From positions 56,602,733 to 56,666,732 of the forward strand of contig JALIRH010000002.1 of assembly GCA_023055505.1 (NCBI GenBank): 64,000 nt of DNA. The letters are read 5' to 3'. Positions 13,175-24,413 of the stretch are shown here, one piece after another. The position numbers and the translations under genes are program-made. Within the stretch, counting starts at the first letter, position 1; every line of letters begins with the position of its first letter. The stretch comes from Callipepla californica brunnescens (lineage: Eukaryota; Chordata; Aves; Galliformes; Odontophoridae). The notes below the pieces were generated by a model. That model searched no databases, had not been told where the DNA came from, and worked only from the letters and a program-made list of their open reading frames with translations.

Positions 13175-13551
13175 GAGCCGTTGCCGGTCGCTCCGCACGG
13201 CAGCCGATCCCGGCGTCCGGCTGGGGCCGAAGCAGGGCAGGCGTCCCGACTCGCGGCCCACGACCCTGCCGCCCTCCTCCGGCGCCGCCGCAGCGCCCTC
13301 TGCCGCCGCAGGGCCGCGAGGCGGCGGGCTGGGGATCGCGTGCGAGCGCGGAGCCGTCGGCTCGCCGTGTCACTCCGCCGCCAGCCCGCCACCTGGATCA
13401 CGAGGCGGCCGAGCATCCTCCCCACCCCCGGCGCCCTCCGGCCCCGCCGCGGCGCCGCACCTCCGCCCCGGCACCTCCGCCGCTCCTCGAGCGCTCCGCT
13501 CCGCAGCGCTCCGCCGAAACTTTGCTCCCCGGCCGGCGGCGGGGACGCGGG
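13175..13551 (+). other. AHRR: Probable AHRR exon 1 (5' UTR), 3' end defined by donor
   Basis: The 3' end is set by the strong donor GTAAGT starting at 13,552. The 5' end given here is only a frame limit (an in-frame TGA at 13,172), not a mapped start site. Joined to exon 2, the frame leading into the AHRR start stays open from 13,175 but contains no ATG, so the exon should be non-coding and the protein should start in exon 2. ATGs at 13,122 and 13,171 lie in another frame. If transcription starts upstream of them, they would make an overlapping upstream ORF running past the AHRR start into exon 3. Assignment rests on the donor, the CpG context and orientation; no transcript data are available here. 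Confidence 0.55.
13336..13342 (+). promoter_or_regulatory. XRE/AhRE motif (TCGCGTG) in promoter island
   Basis: The sequence TCGCGTGCG matches the TNGCGTG consensus and is followed by CG. It lies inside the probable exon 1/5' UTR segment. High GC makes chance matches likelier here than elsewhere. Confidence 0.4.
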
Positions 13552-13574
13552 GTAAGTGACGGCGGCCGGGCGGC

Positions 13575-13581
13575 TCGCGTG
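13575..13581 (+). promoter_or_regulatory. XRE/AhRE motif (TCGCGTG) just after exon 1 donor
   Basis: TCGCGTG lies 24 bp downstream of the exon 1 boundary and abuts a GC box (GGGGCGGG). An XRE next to an Sp1-type site is a common layout in AHR-inducible promoters. This is inference from motifs only. Confidence 0.45.
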
Positions 13582-14140
13582 GGGCGGGCGAGGCTTCGCG
13601 GGGCGCCGGGGCGACGCGCTGCCCCCGGCCCCGTCCCGGGGTGCCGGTGCTCCCCGCGGGACGCTGGCGGCCGTTTTGCCCCAGCGAGCGCCGTGCGGCC
13701 GCGCACCTCCCACGCCGACGCCCCGGGAGCTGCCCGCTGCCCGCGGCCCCGCGGCGGGGATGCCCCGGGCGCTGCCTCGGCGTCCCGGACGCCGAAACTC
13801 GGTCTCGGCTCCGTCGTTCCTCGAGCCTGTGCCTCGAGAGCGGTTCGGGGGAGGGCGAGAGAAGGAAAGTTTCCCGGAGCCGGCCCGAGCCCCTGCTCGC
13901 TCACCTGGCCCGGGGCTCGCGGGTCGGGCAGCGCGTCCGCTGGAAGCGTGTCGTTTCGGAGGCGTACAGCTGAAGAGCTGAACGTCCTCTCGGTGTTTCA
14001 GTTTGACGTGCGAAAGCGGTTTGGGAGGGTAAAGAGTGTGTACGCTCTCCGGGGCTTTTTCTGACTTTGGGTTAGTTTGTTCGGTGAGCGAGAGATTTGT
14101 GCGTCTTCGGGTGAATCTGTAGCTTCGTGTTATTTGTCGG

Positions 14141-14174
14141 AAAAACAAAAACCAAAACCAAAAAACCAAAAAAC
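14141..14174. repeat. A-rich (AAAACC)n-like simple repeat
   Basis: A-only and A/C units (AAAACAAAAACC, AAAACCAAAA) directly follow the CpG island, marking a sharp compositional edge. Confidence 0.85.
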
Positions 14175-14611
14175 AGATATCATGAAAACAAGGAACATCA
14201 CGTAAAACACTTGTTCTTTCTGAAGACGGGCGCAAACAATGTTTGTGCGTCATTCGGTGAGTTTTTAGGAGATGGATTTTAACGACCGAAAAACAACCCA
14301 AGAGAAAAACCCATGGAAATGCTTGACGCTGTTTGGTAGTCTTCTCGTCTTCCAAAAGACGAGCGGGACGGGATTTAAATAAAACCGAGCTGTTTGGGCT
14401 CTGGAGTTGTCTGTCGAGAAGAGTGTTGATGCACATATGTTTGCACTAGCTAAAATAAAACAGTTCTCCTTCAGGAGCCGTGGAGCATTACTATTCGGGG
14501 CTAAGACCGACAGCGTTGCACTTAGGCAAGGCACGTAGTGACCGACGAGCTCAGACCCACTTTCAGGACACTCTGTTAATTTGCAACCAGGAGCAAGAAT
14601 GTGTTTCCTTG

Positions 14612-14627
14612 AAAAAAAAAAAAAAAA
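14612..14627. repeat. Poly(A) tract
   Basis: An A16 run followed by GAAGAATAAAG, in intron 1. Confidence 0.9.
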
Positions 14628-15810
14628 GAAGAATAAAGTACCTATATATCATGGATATTGAGAAAGAGAAGGAATTGCTGGTTGACGTCTGTGACTTTCA
14701 CAGTGTTGGTGAGGCTGACTGCCCTCGCTGTCCTCTGTCTGTGTCTCCGTGATTTGGGGCCGGTGACTGTGTAGTGTGTTTGGTAGCTGGCTGTAGGAGC
14801 GTGTTTGGGTGCTCTCTGGGCTGGAGGACTGGCTCCTGGAGGCTGTCTTGGGACAGCACATAAACCCCTCAGCCTGAGCACGCTCTGGAGATGCAGGGTA
14901 TCGAGGGAAGGAACGAACGCCTGTATGCGGATAAGCCAGGTTCGGTATTTTTAGTCCAAACGAGCCATGGAAGGGGGAGTTTCATCATTACCTCGGCTTT
15001 CCATCGATTTAGATTTCTGCCCAGGAGCCGTGATGAGGAAATGCATTGCTAGGCCCTGTGTGCAGTGGGGATGCTTGCAGAAAGCAGCCAGCCGTTCTGA
15101 TATTGATTCATCGGCTTCAGCGTATAAACAGATTTGAACTCTACCGGGGAGGATTTAGTAGTCAGAAATGATTTTTCCATTAGGTTTGCCTTTCTGTAGG
15201 TGTATCTCAAATGCAGTAAGAGCTGTTCCGGTATCAGGAACTGCGTGTACGGAGTTGAACCAGACCGAGGACTTGGTACAGCTTTTTCTTGTAGTGTTTT
15301 TTGGGGGGTTCTGTTTAACCTGATACCCCGTGAAATGTGGGGGCTCTGCTGTTGAATAACCAAAGTCTGGTGCCAAATCTTTCCTTAATATTCCTGGTAA
15401 TTACTGCTGACTCATGCTGACATGTGAGTTCAATTAGCCCCAATTGGAATGTAAAGGATGTGGGAGTGTCCCTTTGTGCCCAGAGACAGCTAGGACAAAG
15501 CAGATTTTGGAGGAAAATTTAAGGATTCGCCAAGTTTGGGTAGGAAGTGTCAGCCAAGGTTTTTTTTTACAGTATGTTTGAATAACCAATAAAGTTGAGT
15601 CCCTGGGAGGGGATGAATTTGGATAACACGGGGTTGTCTTCACTATGGGATAACTAGAGTCCCAGCTCAAACATTGCTTCTAGTTTGACTCATGTCCACA
15701 CACACAAACTCGTTGCTGAAGAGTGGTGATGTTTTCAATTTGAGTCGCCTTACCCATGAGGAATAAGCTATATAGCTCAGATAACCACAATTCATCAGCT
15801 GCTAACTCGA

Positions 15811-16896
15811 TCAGCACAGTGTGGCCCGGCTCTTGATACATGGGGCTACCTGCGTGACGTGAGCTCCAGGCTTCTGACTACTGCAGGCAAAGTGATGATT
15901 CTGTGGGCTCAGTGTGATGGCAGCGAGATAAGCAACTGGATGCTCCCACACGACTGCTGTGTTTGTGGTCTTCACCATCCTCACCACACATGGCATGCAG
16001 CAAAGGAAGAATTTGCAGCACTCACAGCTACTCAGGATGGGGCAGCACTGCATGCAGATGAGAAAAGTAAGAATTATCTTCACCCCACTCGTGCTTCAGG
16101 AGCATATTTGTGTTGCTCTGTTGCACCTGAAGTCCCGCCAAGTCATTGACAGTCACTTTGGATATTGTTCCACTCACCTTCAGAGTTGTGATCCTTGAGG
16201 TGTTGATAGCAGTTTGGTGAATTGTGTGAACATGGGGAACACTGCATGGGTAACTGTAGAACTTTGGTGGCGGGACTTACAGTATTGTGTGGGTGGGATG
16301 GACAAAATGAACATGCTGCAAACGTAATGTCAACTAAATGCACCACAAATGCTTATGAACCCAGGAGGGACTCGGTGCCAGTGGTGATATGCTCAATTCA
16401 GTGTAGGCAGCGTAGGGTCTCTTGATTCATTCACAACCCTCAGGTACACAGGTGTGCAGCTACGGTAGCAAGAAACCCACTGTACCTCTTGTAGCATTCT
16501 TTCCCAAACCATATTATATGGTCTTCTCTCTGACAGGTGCAGAGGCAGGGCAAGAGGGGAATGGCAGTGCAAAATTCTGCTGGTTTTTAGCCATGAGTGA
16601 CAGTAGGACATCTTTAATATGTGTGTAGGAGCAAACCACTTGGCATTCAGACAGGTTCTTGTCGAATTAAGATTGCTTTGGACTGGACCAGACTGTCTAC
16701 AGTTTTGAATCAAGGTTGCATTTGCAGGCAACAAATGAATACTTCGTATGATGCAGCCTATTACAGCTGGGGTTGCAAAACACGTTATTTGCAATCGTTG
16801 TGTTTTGAGTTGTCTTCTGACTGCAGTGGTGCCTGGTGCACCAGAGGTATTGCTTTGCATTCTGCAGAAATATCTGTGCATGAATTAAAGACATAA
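15811..16896. other. ORF-dense block in intron 1, unrecognised
   Basis: Several frames on both strands stay open for 60-160 codons within about 1.1 kb, including 16,393-16,881 on the minus strand, and GC content is higher than in the neighbouring intron. No family motif, splice structure or terminal repeat is recognisable. It may be a decayed mobile element or simply a stop-poor stretch. Confidence 0.2.
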
Positions 16897-17649
16897 AATA
16901 TTTATTCCTTACTCTTAAACTTTATTTCCATTGACGCCAAGTGGTGGTCATTTTGGTAGGTTTAACTTGCTGAAAACGTGTGCTAACATCAAATCAAATT
17001 TTGTCACTCATTAGGAGTGTAAAAATCCATTGTTAGCAGATTTCTTTTGTAACACTGGAACTGAGGTAGTGTAAAGCTGAATACGTGGCAGTTTTGAGGT
17101 CATTGTTTTGCCTTCCTGCGAGTATTTTGCTGCATTCTGTAGTATGCTGATCCCTAAGAGCCACAGTCCTGTGTATTTTCTCAAACTGTTTCAGTTGCTG
17201 AAACTCCAGATCTTATGCTCTCACCTCATAGCTATGGCAGCCTTGTTTGTAGAGTAGGCTATTCTTGGCTTCTTTGTCTTTCACAAGGATTTGCTCCTCC
17301 ACTGTGTTTTGCTAATGTCTGAGAACTCCTAGTGCACTTGTCATTTTGAGTCTTCATCTCTATGTCTGCAAATGAGGAATCTTTCAGAAATAAAGTGTTT
17401 TCTTCTTGTTTCAGACCATTTCTAGATAAGCTTGTTCTGTGGTTGAAAAGAGATGATAATTTAGGTTCAGACCAAAGTGTCTGAGCAGCAAGTCATAGAG
17501 GCTGAGATTCCACAGGGATCTCTTTGAAGTTCAGAGCTGTCCCTTCTCTCATTAGCTGCTCAAGTGATGGGCCAGGACATGCAGTCGCTCAAACTGCAGG
17601 TGTCATCAGGCTGAAATGGGTTTGGGGCACCCTACTTTTGACAAGACTC

Positions 17650-18240
17650 AAGTTTGGAGTGATTTTGACCAAGTAACATCCGCCAGAAAACCAAGCAGGA
17701 CGGAATGCTGTGAAGTCAGGAATAATCATTTACTCAAGTGCAGTATGAAGAATGGCTGACTAGGCAACACATGCTAAGGAGTAAAGAACGTGGAAGTTTG
17801 ATGGATCACAAACTAGACATCAGTCAGTAGCACTGCATTGTTGTGAACATACTAGTTGAACTATGGAGTTTGTAAAACAAAGAGTGTTGTTGGTAAGATA
17901 TACAGATATAGGTCCCCAGGTGGGACCTTAGCTGAAACATTATGTTCATTTGGGTTCATGGTACTTGAAGAAAGATGCAGACCAAATTAAGAGTCTAGAA
18001 AAGAGCAACAGGAATGATTGGATAACTAGAAAACGTAAGAGACTAAAGGAATTGTATAGTCTGGAGATGAGAAGAATAAAGGGAAAAGTTAACAATCTTT
18101 AGAAATATAGAGTTGGTTGCAAAGTTATTTGAACTTAAACTAGGTTTGTGTCAACTAAGTCAAGAAATGGCCTCACCTTACAGTGAGGGAAGTTCAGGGG
18201 CATATGCTTAGTGAAAAATTTGTGATTTTAGTAATAGCTA
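17650..18240 (+). mobile_element. Diverged CR1 LINE fragment, plus strand
   Basis: Blocks resembling CR1 ORF2 and its 3' part occur in order: an ORF segment near 17,790-17,890, AAGAGCAACAGGAATGATTG at about 18,002, GTCTGGAGATGAGAAGAATAA at about 18,059, and AGTCAAGAAATGGCCTCACC at about 18,158. Divergence is high and the ends are approximate, so this is an old copy. Confidence 0.65.
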
Positions 18241-18368
18241 ATCTCCAGGGTTCTTAGTGACATTTCTTAACCATAGGCAGCTCTTGTGAGGAGTTTAATA
18301 ATTGTGTTGCAAGAATAGAAAAGACGTAGAGAGATGTAACACTTCTTTTCTCAATTGATTTAGCTAGA

Positions 18369-18402
18369 CCCCCCCCCCCCCACACACACACACAGACACA
18401 CA
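18369..18402. repeat. Poly(C)-(CA)n microsatellite
   Basis: A C13 run continues as CA repeats with one GA interruption. It is a compound tract in intron 1 and prone to sequencing error. Confidence 0.95.
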
Positions 18403-20936
18403 AAGCAGACAAGGCTTTCATGCTCAAGAGCATTTTCTCAGATCTGAAACTTTGGAATGGCTTTAGAGCAGCTGATTCCGTGTAGAAGAGGAAAGGCTGC
18501 TCTGCAGGATCTCTTGAGGTCCTTTCAGGCCCATTTGTGAAGATGTAATGATTAACAAAATATTTCTATCTCGGGGTAGATCGACGTTCAGGGGCTGGGG
18601 AGGGAGGGTGTGCTATAGCAGCAGATACAAGAGCTCTCCTCTGCTGTACAGTCTGGGAGATTCCCAGGAATTTTCAGTTAAAGAAAAATTCCCACTTACT
18701 ACTTTTCAAGACTGAGAAGCAGTAAAAGTTAAACTAGCCACCTTATTAGTTGCTAGGTAGGTTTGGATTGTAGCAAGTGCTTTATGACAAACTGTGTTAC
18801 AGTAGTACATATCCACAAAATGCTTTCCTTTTTGTTTTGAAAAAAAAATCTGTATGTTTGGAAGGCAAGAGGTCAAATAATATGAAGCAAAATAGCTGGA
18901 ATCATTAGTTGTTTGACAAAATTAAATGTATGCCTTTAAAAATATCTAAAAATGTATCATGATGAATTAATGAACACATTGAAAATACTACCGCTGGAGA
19001 TATTAATGAGAGTAAATTTGTCTATATCGATTACTTGAGAGTAGTAACAGTTATAAATAGTATGAGAGGATTAAGTTTTACTGCAGAGAATTTAAAAATG
19101 TATTTAAGCCTATACATACATATATATGCGCCTAAAACGGGAAAAGTATTTGCAACAGCAAGTGCCACAAATTGCCAGCAATCTAACAAAGGTAGGCAGG
19201 TATGTTCAGAGATGTGTGAAAGAGAATAAGAGCAGATATGTTATTCTGATAACAAAAGAGTTCATGTTCCTGGAGAGGAAATTATACACTTATATACATA
19301 TCTGTAGTTAAAGACCTGCATTATATCTGAGTATGTATCCAGACCATGGTGCCTACTACTGTGTTGATGTAGCAGACCAAACTAGCAAGCCTTTCAACCA
19401 GTATAACTTGTTTAGCTACTTCCATAATCTCAAAAAAAATAATAGCTGCATCCGTTTTAATTTTGACTTTTGTCTTCAGAATTTGTATCTGAATAAACTG
19501 GAACTTTTGTGTTTTCATTCAGATTTTCATGTACTTCATTAAATTGAAGAACTGAGCAAAATCATGATGTCTCAAATGCCAGCCTGGCTATCGGTGTGTA
19601 CATCTAAACTCTGACCTCCTTCTTCCAAACGCTGCACTGTTTCTAACACTATTAGCGAAAGCATTTTAAAAGACTGAATTGCAGCAGTAACAATAGTAGT
19701 GATGCCAGCTTAAGCATCAGGCTAATACAGTTCACTCCGTTCTAGGAGAAAATACTTCATATTTCAACTTTTCTCTCCACTCCCATTTTCTGTATTAAGG
19801 TTTGATAAAAGCACTTCCTTTTTTCTTCCTGAAAGTTCAAGGCTTTTTTTTTTTTTTCCTTCCCTCTACAAATCTTCATGTATCTAAGCTCTTTTGAACC
19901 TCTATTACATGGCGCTTGGCATTTCATCCTCTGCTTCTCCTTTTGTTAGACTGAATGACTGAGAAGGAGGAACAAAGAACAGCAAATCCAGGAAAAGAAT
20001 GGGATTGCATCTCCCCAACATGCTGATGTTACATCTAGGTTTATAAGTCATCTTTCTCCCTGCTCTCACGCTCCTACACACGCACATTTCATAATAACTT
20101 TGATAATGATAAAGATGTCACGTTTTGTCTGCATTAGGTTCAGTCCACTTCTGCTTCTTCTCCTGGGGACCTTCCACTGTGCTTTGTTCTCTTTGTGTCA
20201 CAGGGGCTCCCTTGAGTTTGGGCAGTGCTCTTTTCCGAGTCTGGGATTCTCCTTTCTCTTTCCACGCTGTTTCTCTGTCTACAGTGATATCTGCTGGCAT
20301 CCAGGTTTTGGTCTGCTCTGTATTCTGATTTCTGTGCTGTGCTAGAGTGCAACTAAAGCCTCTAAGAAGTCCTTTATGGAAAAGAAGGGAGGAATCAGAG
20401 AAATTAGAGTATTGTTGTGGTGTATGGTAGTTTTCTTTGAAGGATCCTGGCCAGCTAGCAGGAGGGATCACCAGCTTTTTGGATACTTTTTGACTCCCTG
20501 ATTTTGATAAACAGTCCGTTCCTGATTAAAATACCATTTAAAACAGTGCAATTTTGGCTTTACAGTAGGAAACTCCTATGAATTGTTCCCAATATTGCTC
20601 TTTGGTTCACCTTGTCAGTCCTGAAGTCTGTATGTATCCTTCCTTTGTACAACTCAGTGTTTCCCATCGTACTGTTGATATTGGCTCCAAAATTGCACCG
20701 TGCTGCTGGTATGGCTGGGCTGCACAATATAAGTAGCCTTATAAAATATAATTTTTCAACTATTTCAGAGAGAACCCTAAAACCAAGGCTTACAGAGTCT
20801 CACAAAATGGCAGGCAAGGGGTTGAAACAGGTGGCTGGGAAAAGAACACTAGAAAAGCTGATAAACTTACAGAAGTGTTTGGAAGACTGGCATAGCTTCA
20901 GAGTTCATGGCTTGCAACCTGTGAGTAGTTCAGCAT

Positions 20937-21045
20937 GGAATCATAGAATGGTTTGGGATGAAAGGGACCTTTTAGATTGTCTAGTTCTAACCCCCTTCTA
21001 TAGGTAGTGATACATCCCAGTAGACAAGGTTGCTCAAAGTGATGT
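20937..21045 (-). mobile_element. Short CR1 3' end, minus strand
   Basis: GGAATCATAGAATGGTTTGG followed by AAAGGGACC and TTGTCTAGTTCTAACCCCC is the canonical CR1 3' terminus in reverse. GGTTGCTCAAAG follows, after which similarity fades. Confidence 0.85.
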
Positions 21046-21851
21046 GTCTCATTCACTCTAGCACAGTGGCGTCTGGATGCTGGAACATGTAACACCTTAT
21101 GGGTGAACAGGAGGACTGGGCATGAGGAAAAACAATCAAAAAGCATCCAGCTTAGGGCCACATGTGCCTGTTGTGATGGGTCCCATTCAAAGTGATGCTG
21201 TTGTTAGCTTGTGTGGAGCTCTGTGATGTCAGTCTAAAGCTACCCTGAGAACTTGAGCTAGACCTAGTTTAATTAGACAGCTGAACTGAGGCTCTACTGC
21301 ACTACACATTCATGGCAGAAATATTTCATTGACCTATCTTACTGCTCTTGGTCAAATTTGTTCTGGAAATGATAGTTATGCTTTCATAGCAACTGCTTTT
21401 CAGTTTCCACCAAAAATAACAGAGGGATAGAGATTTAAAAGATATTGCATTCCTGAGAGTTTAGAGGTAAAAAATGGTACATGAATATTCCTACTAGAGG
21501 CAAGATTGAGTGTGGTGTTAATCATGAAATAATCTGTATGGATCAGACAATATCCTAAATGCCCCATCTGTAACAAAATTATTCATTGATGGTCATGCCT
21601 TATTATGCCAAGGGTATTTCAGCTCATGTGGCAACCCAGTATACTCCTCTGATGCCCCACGACAAGGACAAGTGGAGGACCTGATAGAAAGAGGTGATAC
21701 TCTACTAGCTGTGTAGGATTACTGTACCAGACATATACTCAATTTGATTTTTTTGTGTATGATTTTAAGTGCATTACAGCCCATATCCTTCCTGAAATAG
21801 CAGAATGCATGTTTGAAGGTTTAAAAACAGTATAATTTTTGAAGCCAGTTG

Positions 21852-21869
21852 AAAAAAAAAAAAAAAAAA
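21852..21869. repeat. Poly(A) tract
   Basis: An uninterrupted A run of about 18 in intron 1. Confidence 0.9.
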
Positions 21870-22361
21870 GCATCAAAGCTGTTTTAAAAAAGTTATTTTT
21901 TTACATCATCAAATTTTAAAAAAGGCTAATTAGGAAACGTGAGAGTTAAAGGCGGTGTGAATTTCTCACCTGTGTGGGCACATACTACACTTGACCTCAG
22001 ACTGTCTTGTGATCTCCAGTCATTCCTTTTGCAGAACACCTGCCTTGGTAGTGAATGCTGCTTGGTGAGGTAGAAGTTCAATATTTTGCTTTTGTTGTCC
22101 TTATTCACCTCATGGTCCCAGCTCCGTACTGTGTATCGTTCAAATCCTGTTTTGAACACAGTGCTGTTAATTCTGTCACAGCTTTTCCTGTGATAGTTGT
22201 AACTAAAATAGCTAAGTACATCAAAACCACTGAATTGTAATTTGTAATAATGCCAAGACATATGGTCTTATTAGCAGAGATGAATCTGAAAGATGTGTAT
22301 CCATTTACTCAATTCCAGGCCTTGAGGACCTGATTTTTCAGAAACAACATTCTTTTGTGGG

Positions 22362-22384
22362 TTTTTTTTTTTTTTTTTTTTTTT
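22362..22384. repeat. Poly(T) tract
   Basis: A T23 run. The GC-richer sequence after it (22,385-22,830), read on the minus strand, would end in poly(A), but no AATAAA or known gene is seen, so a processed copy is not supported. Confidence 0.9.
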
Positions 22385-23897
22385 GCTCAGAGCACAGTCC
22401 TCAATGCCTTCAGCTGCAGCACTGAGTATTCACTGCTTTTAGAAATGAGACCATGGCTTCCAGAAAATGAGGACTGCTGCCCCTGCCCAGCATGGGGCAT
22501 ACAGTGCAGCTTGCCCATTCTTGCTGTGTGGGGCAGGGGTCTACTCTGTGTGCCAGTGATGCCCTCCTTGTTCGTGTGCACTTCATATATTTTCAGCTCT
22601 TGTCTCTGGGCTGTAGTGGCTGAGAGCACACTGAGAAGGGAAGAACAGTGAGAGGGAAAGCCTGGCTCTGCCTGTGCTGTGCCAAGGGGACGCATGTAAA
22701 GAGCATGGGGATGCGTGTGTGTGGGGCAGGTGACTGGAAGAGGAATGATGGCCACGGTGTGTGCTGGGCTCAGACAAAGGCTATAGATAACTGTCACACT
22801 GCAAGATGTCTCCCGAGTGCACACAAACTATTTGTCTTCAGAAGCTTGTTAGTCAAGTGTGTATGTATTTTCTTATGAGGGAACTGAAGAGCGATTTTAT
22901 ATATACTATGTCAGACAACACTTTCTGTGCTATAAGCCTGACGTATGATCCCTAGTACTTGCACAACACTCTCAGGTGTGTTGCTTTCTATTGGTCAATG
23001 AACGTTTGCAACAGCTCCTCAGGTTTGTGAATTTTAATCTTCTTCCTCATTCACTAGAGAGGAGACTGAGGCAGACAAGTAGATTTTAGGGCCAGAAAGA
23101 GCCATCGTGATCAGCTGTTTGAATCTCCTGTCTAATACAGACAGGAGAGATCGTTAAACAAATGCTCCATCACACAGGGCTAATAGTTTTCTTAAGAAAA
23201 AATAAATAAAAAAAACCCCAAAAAACTCAATTAAAAAAATTGCTTGGGGATGGAGAGTTCTCTACAGCCCTGGTAAATTATTTTAATAGTTATCCACATT
23301 TATTTATAATTTGAATTTAATTAGCCTCAAATACTGAAAATTGGATCTTGCTAGAATTAGCTTGATCTCTGTCACGAAATGTTTGTTTCTTACGTAATCT
23401 GTTTGCTTATTGTGAGGAAGTTCTCTATTGCTGTTCTTCGTGACAACTCAAGCAGTGTTTGCTCCCAGACTCTGACTGCAGGGTTCTTTTCACAGCGTTC
23501 AGTCATTTTTGTGACTCTTCTCTCCATTTCTCTTAAAGTATGGCTGCTTCAACTGGACACAGTAATGCATGCTATTTGCAAAGATAATATATCCAAAGGC
23601 ATTATATCATTGTCCTGTAACATGTGACTGTTAGTCAGAAGCAGTGCATTTGGCAGAAATGTGGTAATCACAACTAATTTAGTGACAGTTCTACTCTGCC
23701 TGTCGTACGGGTTTTAAAACCTGGCCCCCAGGCAGGTTTCCATCTCCAGCCTGCCTCATTTTAAGCATCTGCTCATCTACTGGGATCCATACCAGTGCAC
23801 CTGAAGGACTGTTTCAGGTCACTTCAGAATTTCTGCATGTGCAGAGGTTCCCTCTGACCTCCAGACGTCACTTCTTTGCTGTGCAAGTGACTGGGTG

Positions 23898-24044
23898 CCC
23901 AGGGGCTGTGGAGTCTCCTTGGAAATCTCCAAAAGCCACCTGGCCATGGGCCTGGGCACCCTGCTGTGGGTGGCCCTGCTGGAGCTGGACTGGGACCTGA
24001 TGGGTCCAGAGGGCTCTGCCTGCCTCAGCCATGCTGTGAGTCGG
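23898..24044 (+). mobile_element. CR1 3' end (first of two in tandem), plus strand
   Basis: TGTGGAGTCTCCTTGGAAAT, then TCCAAAAGCCACCTGGCCATG, GGTGGCCCTGCTGGAGC and a degenerate end CAGCCATGCTGTGAGTC correspond to the last 150 bp of a CR1. Its degenerate 3' octamer directly abuts a second CR1 fragment. Confidence 0.75.
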
Positions 24045-24045
24045 C

Positions 24046-24413
24046 TCTCGTGGAGCTTTTGGAGTGGGTCTGGAGGAGGTCATGAAGGGCTGAAGCACCT
24101 CTCCTATGAAGACTGGCTGAGCGATCTGGTCCTGTTCAGTCTGAAGAACAGAAGGCTCCAGGGAGACCTCATTGCAGCCTTCTAATATTTGGAGGGGATA
24201 TATAACCAGGAGGGAAATCAACTTTAAAAAGTTGAAGAGGTCAGTGATAGGACATGGGGGAATGGTTTTAAATTAAAAGAGGGGAGATGTAGATCAGGGA
24301 AATTTTTCACTGAGAGAGCAGTGGCCAGAGAAACTGTGGTGCCCCATCCTTGGGAGGTGTTCAAGGAGGCTGGATGGGGCCCTGGGCAGCTGAGCTGCTG
24401 GGAGTAACTAGTT
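24046..24413 (+). mobile_element. CR1 fragment (second of two in tandem), plus strand
   Basis: Order of CR1 blocks: GGCTGAAGCACCTCTCC, GACTGGCTGAGCGATCTGG, CAGTCTGAAGAACAGAAGG, CAGGGAGACCTCATTGCAGC, GGACATGGGGGAATGGTTTT, and CAAGGAGGCTGGATGGGGCC. It lacks the final octamers, so the 3' end is lost. Compared with intact copies there is a shortened middle around 24,185-24,240. Confidence 0.8.

Larger units (their letters stand above)
13020..14060 (+). promoter_or_regulatory. AHRR: CpG-island promoter of AHRR
   Basis: About 1 kb is very GC-rich and dense in CpG, in sharp contrast to the AT-rich flanks. It lies upstream of the AHRR coding exons and contains a textbook donor (GGG|GTAAGT at 13,551/13,552), so it is read as the gene's promoter plus first exon. 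No TATA box is evident. A GC box (GGGGCGGG) sits at 13,581-13,588. Three TNGCGTG motifs fall inside it, as expected for a gene known to be induced by AHR/ARNT. The boundaries are judged by eye. A second, weaker donor (AGG|GTAAAG near 14,028) means alternative first exons are possible. The transcription start cannot be placed from sequence. Confidence 0.85.

Noticed and set aside
13000..14064. 354-codon open frame on the plus strand over the CpG island
   Set aside because: Same compositional effect. It crosses the exon 1 donor and part of the intron, and is not in frame with AHRR.
13090..14436. 448-codon open frame on the minus strand over the CpG island
   Set aside because: GC-rich DNA is poor in stops and several frames are open at once. 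The translation is Arg/Pro/Ala low complexity with no family signature.
18108..18150. Mariner-like terminal repeat (GTTGGTTGCAAAGTTATTTG)
   Set aside because: Only a short resemblance, no matching inverted copy nearby, and it falls inside a diverged CR1.
22385..22830. Processed pseudogene suggested by poly(T) followed by an ORF-bearing, GC-richer block
   Set aside because: No AATAAA, no known protein similarity and no flanking target duplication.
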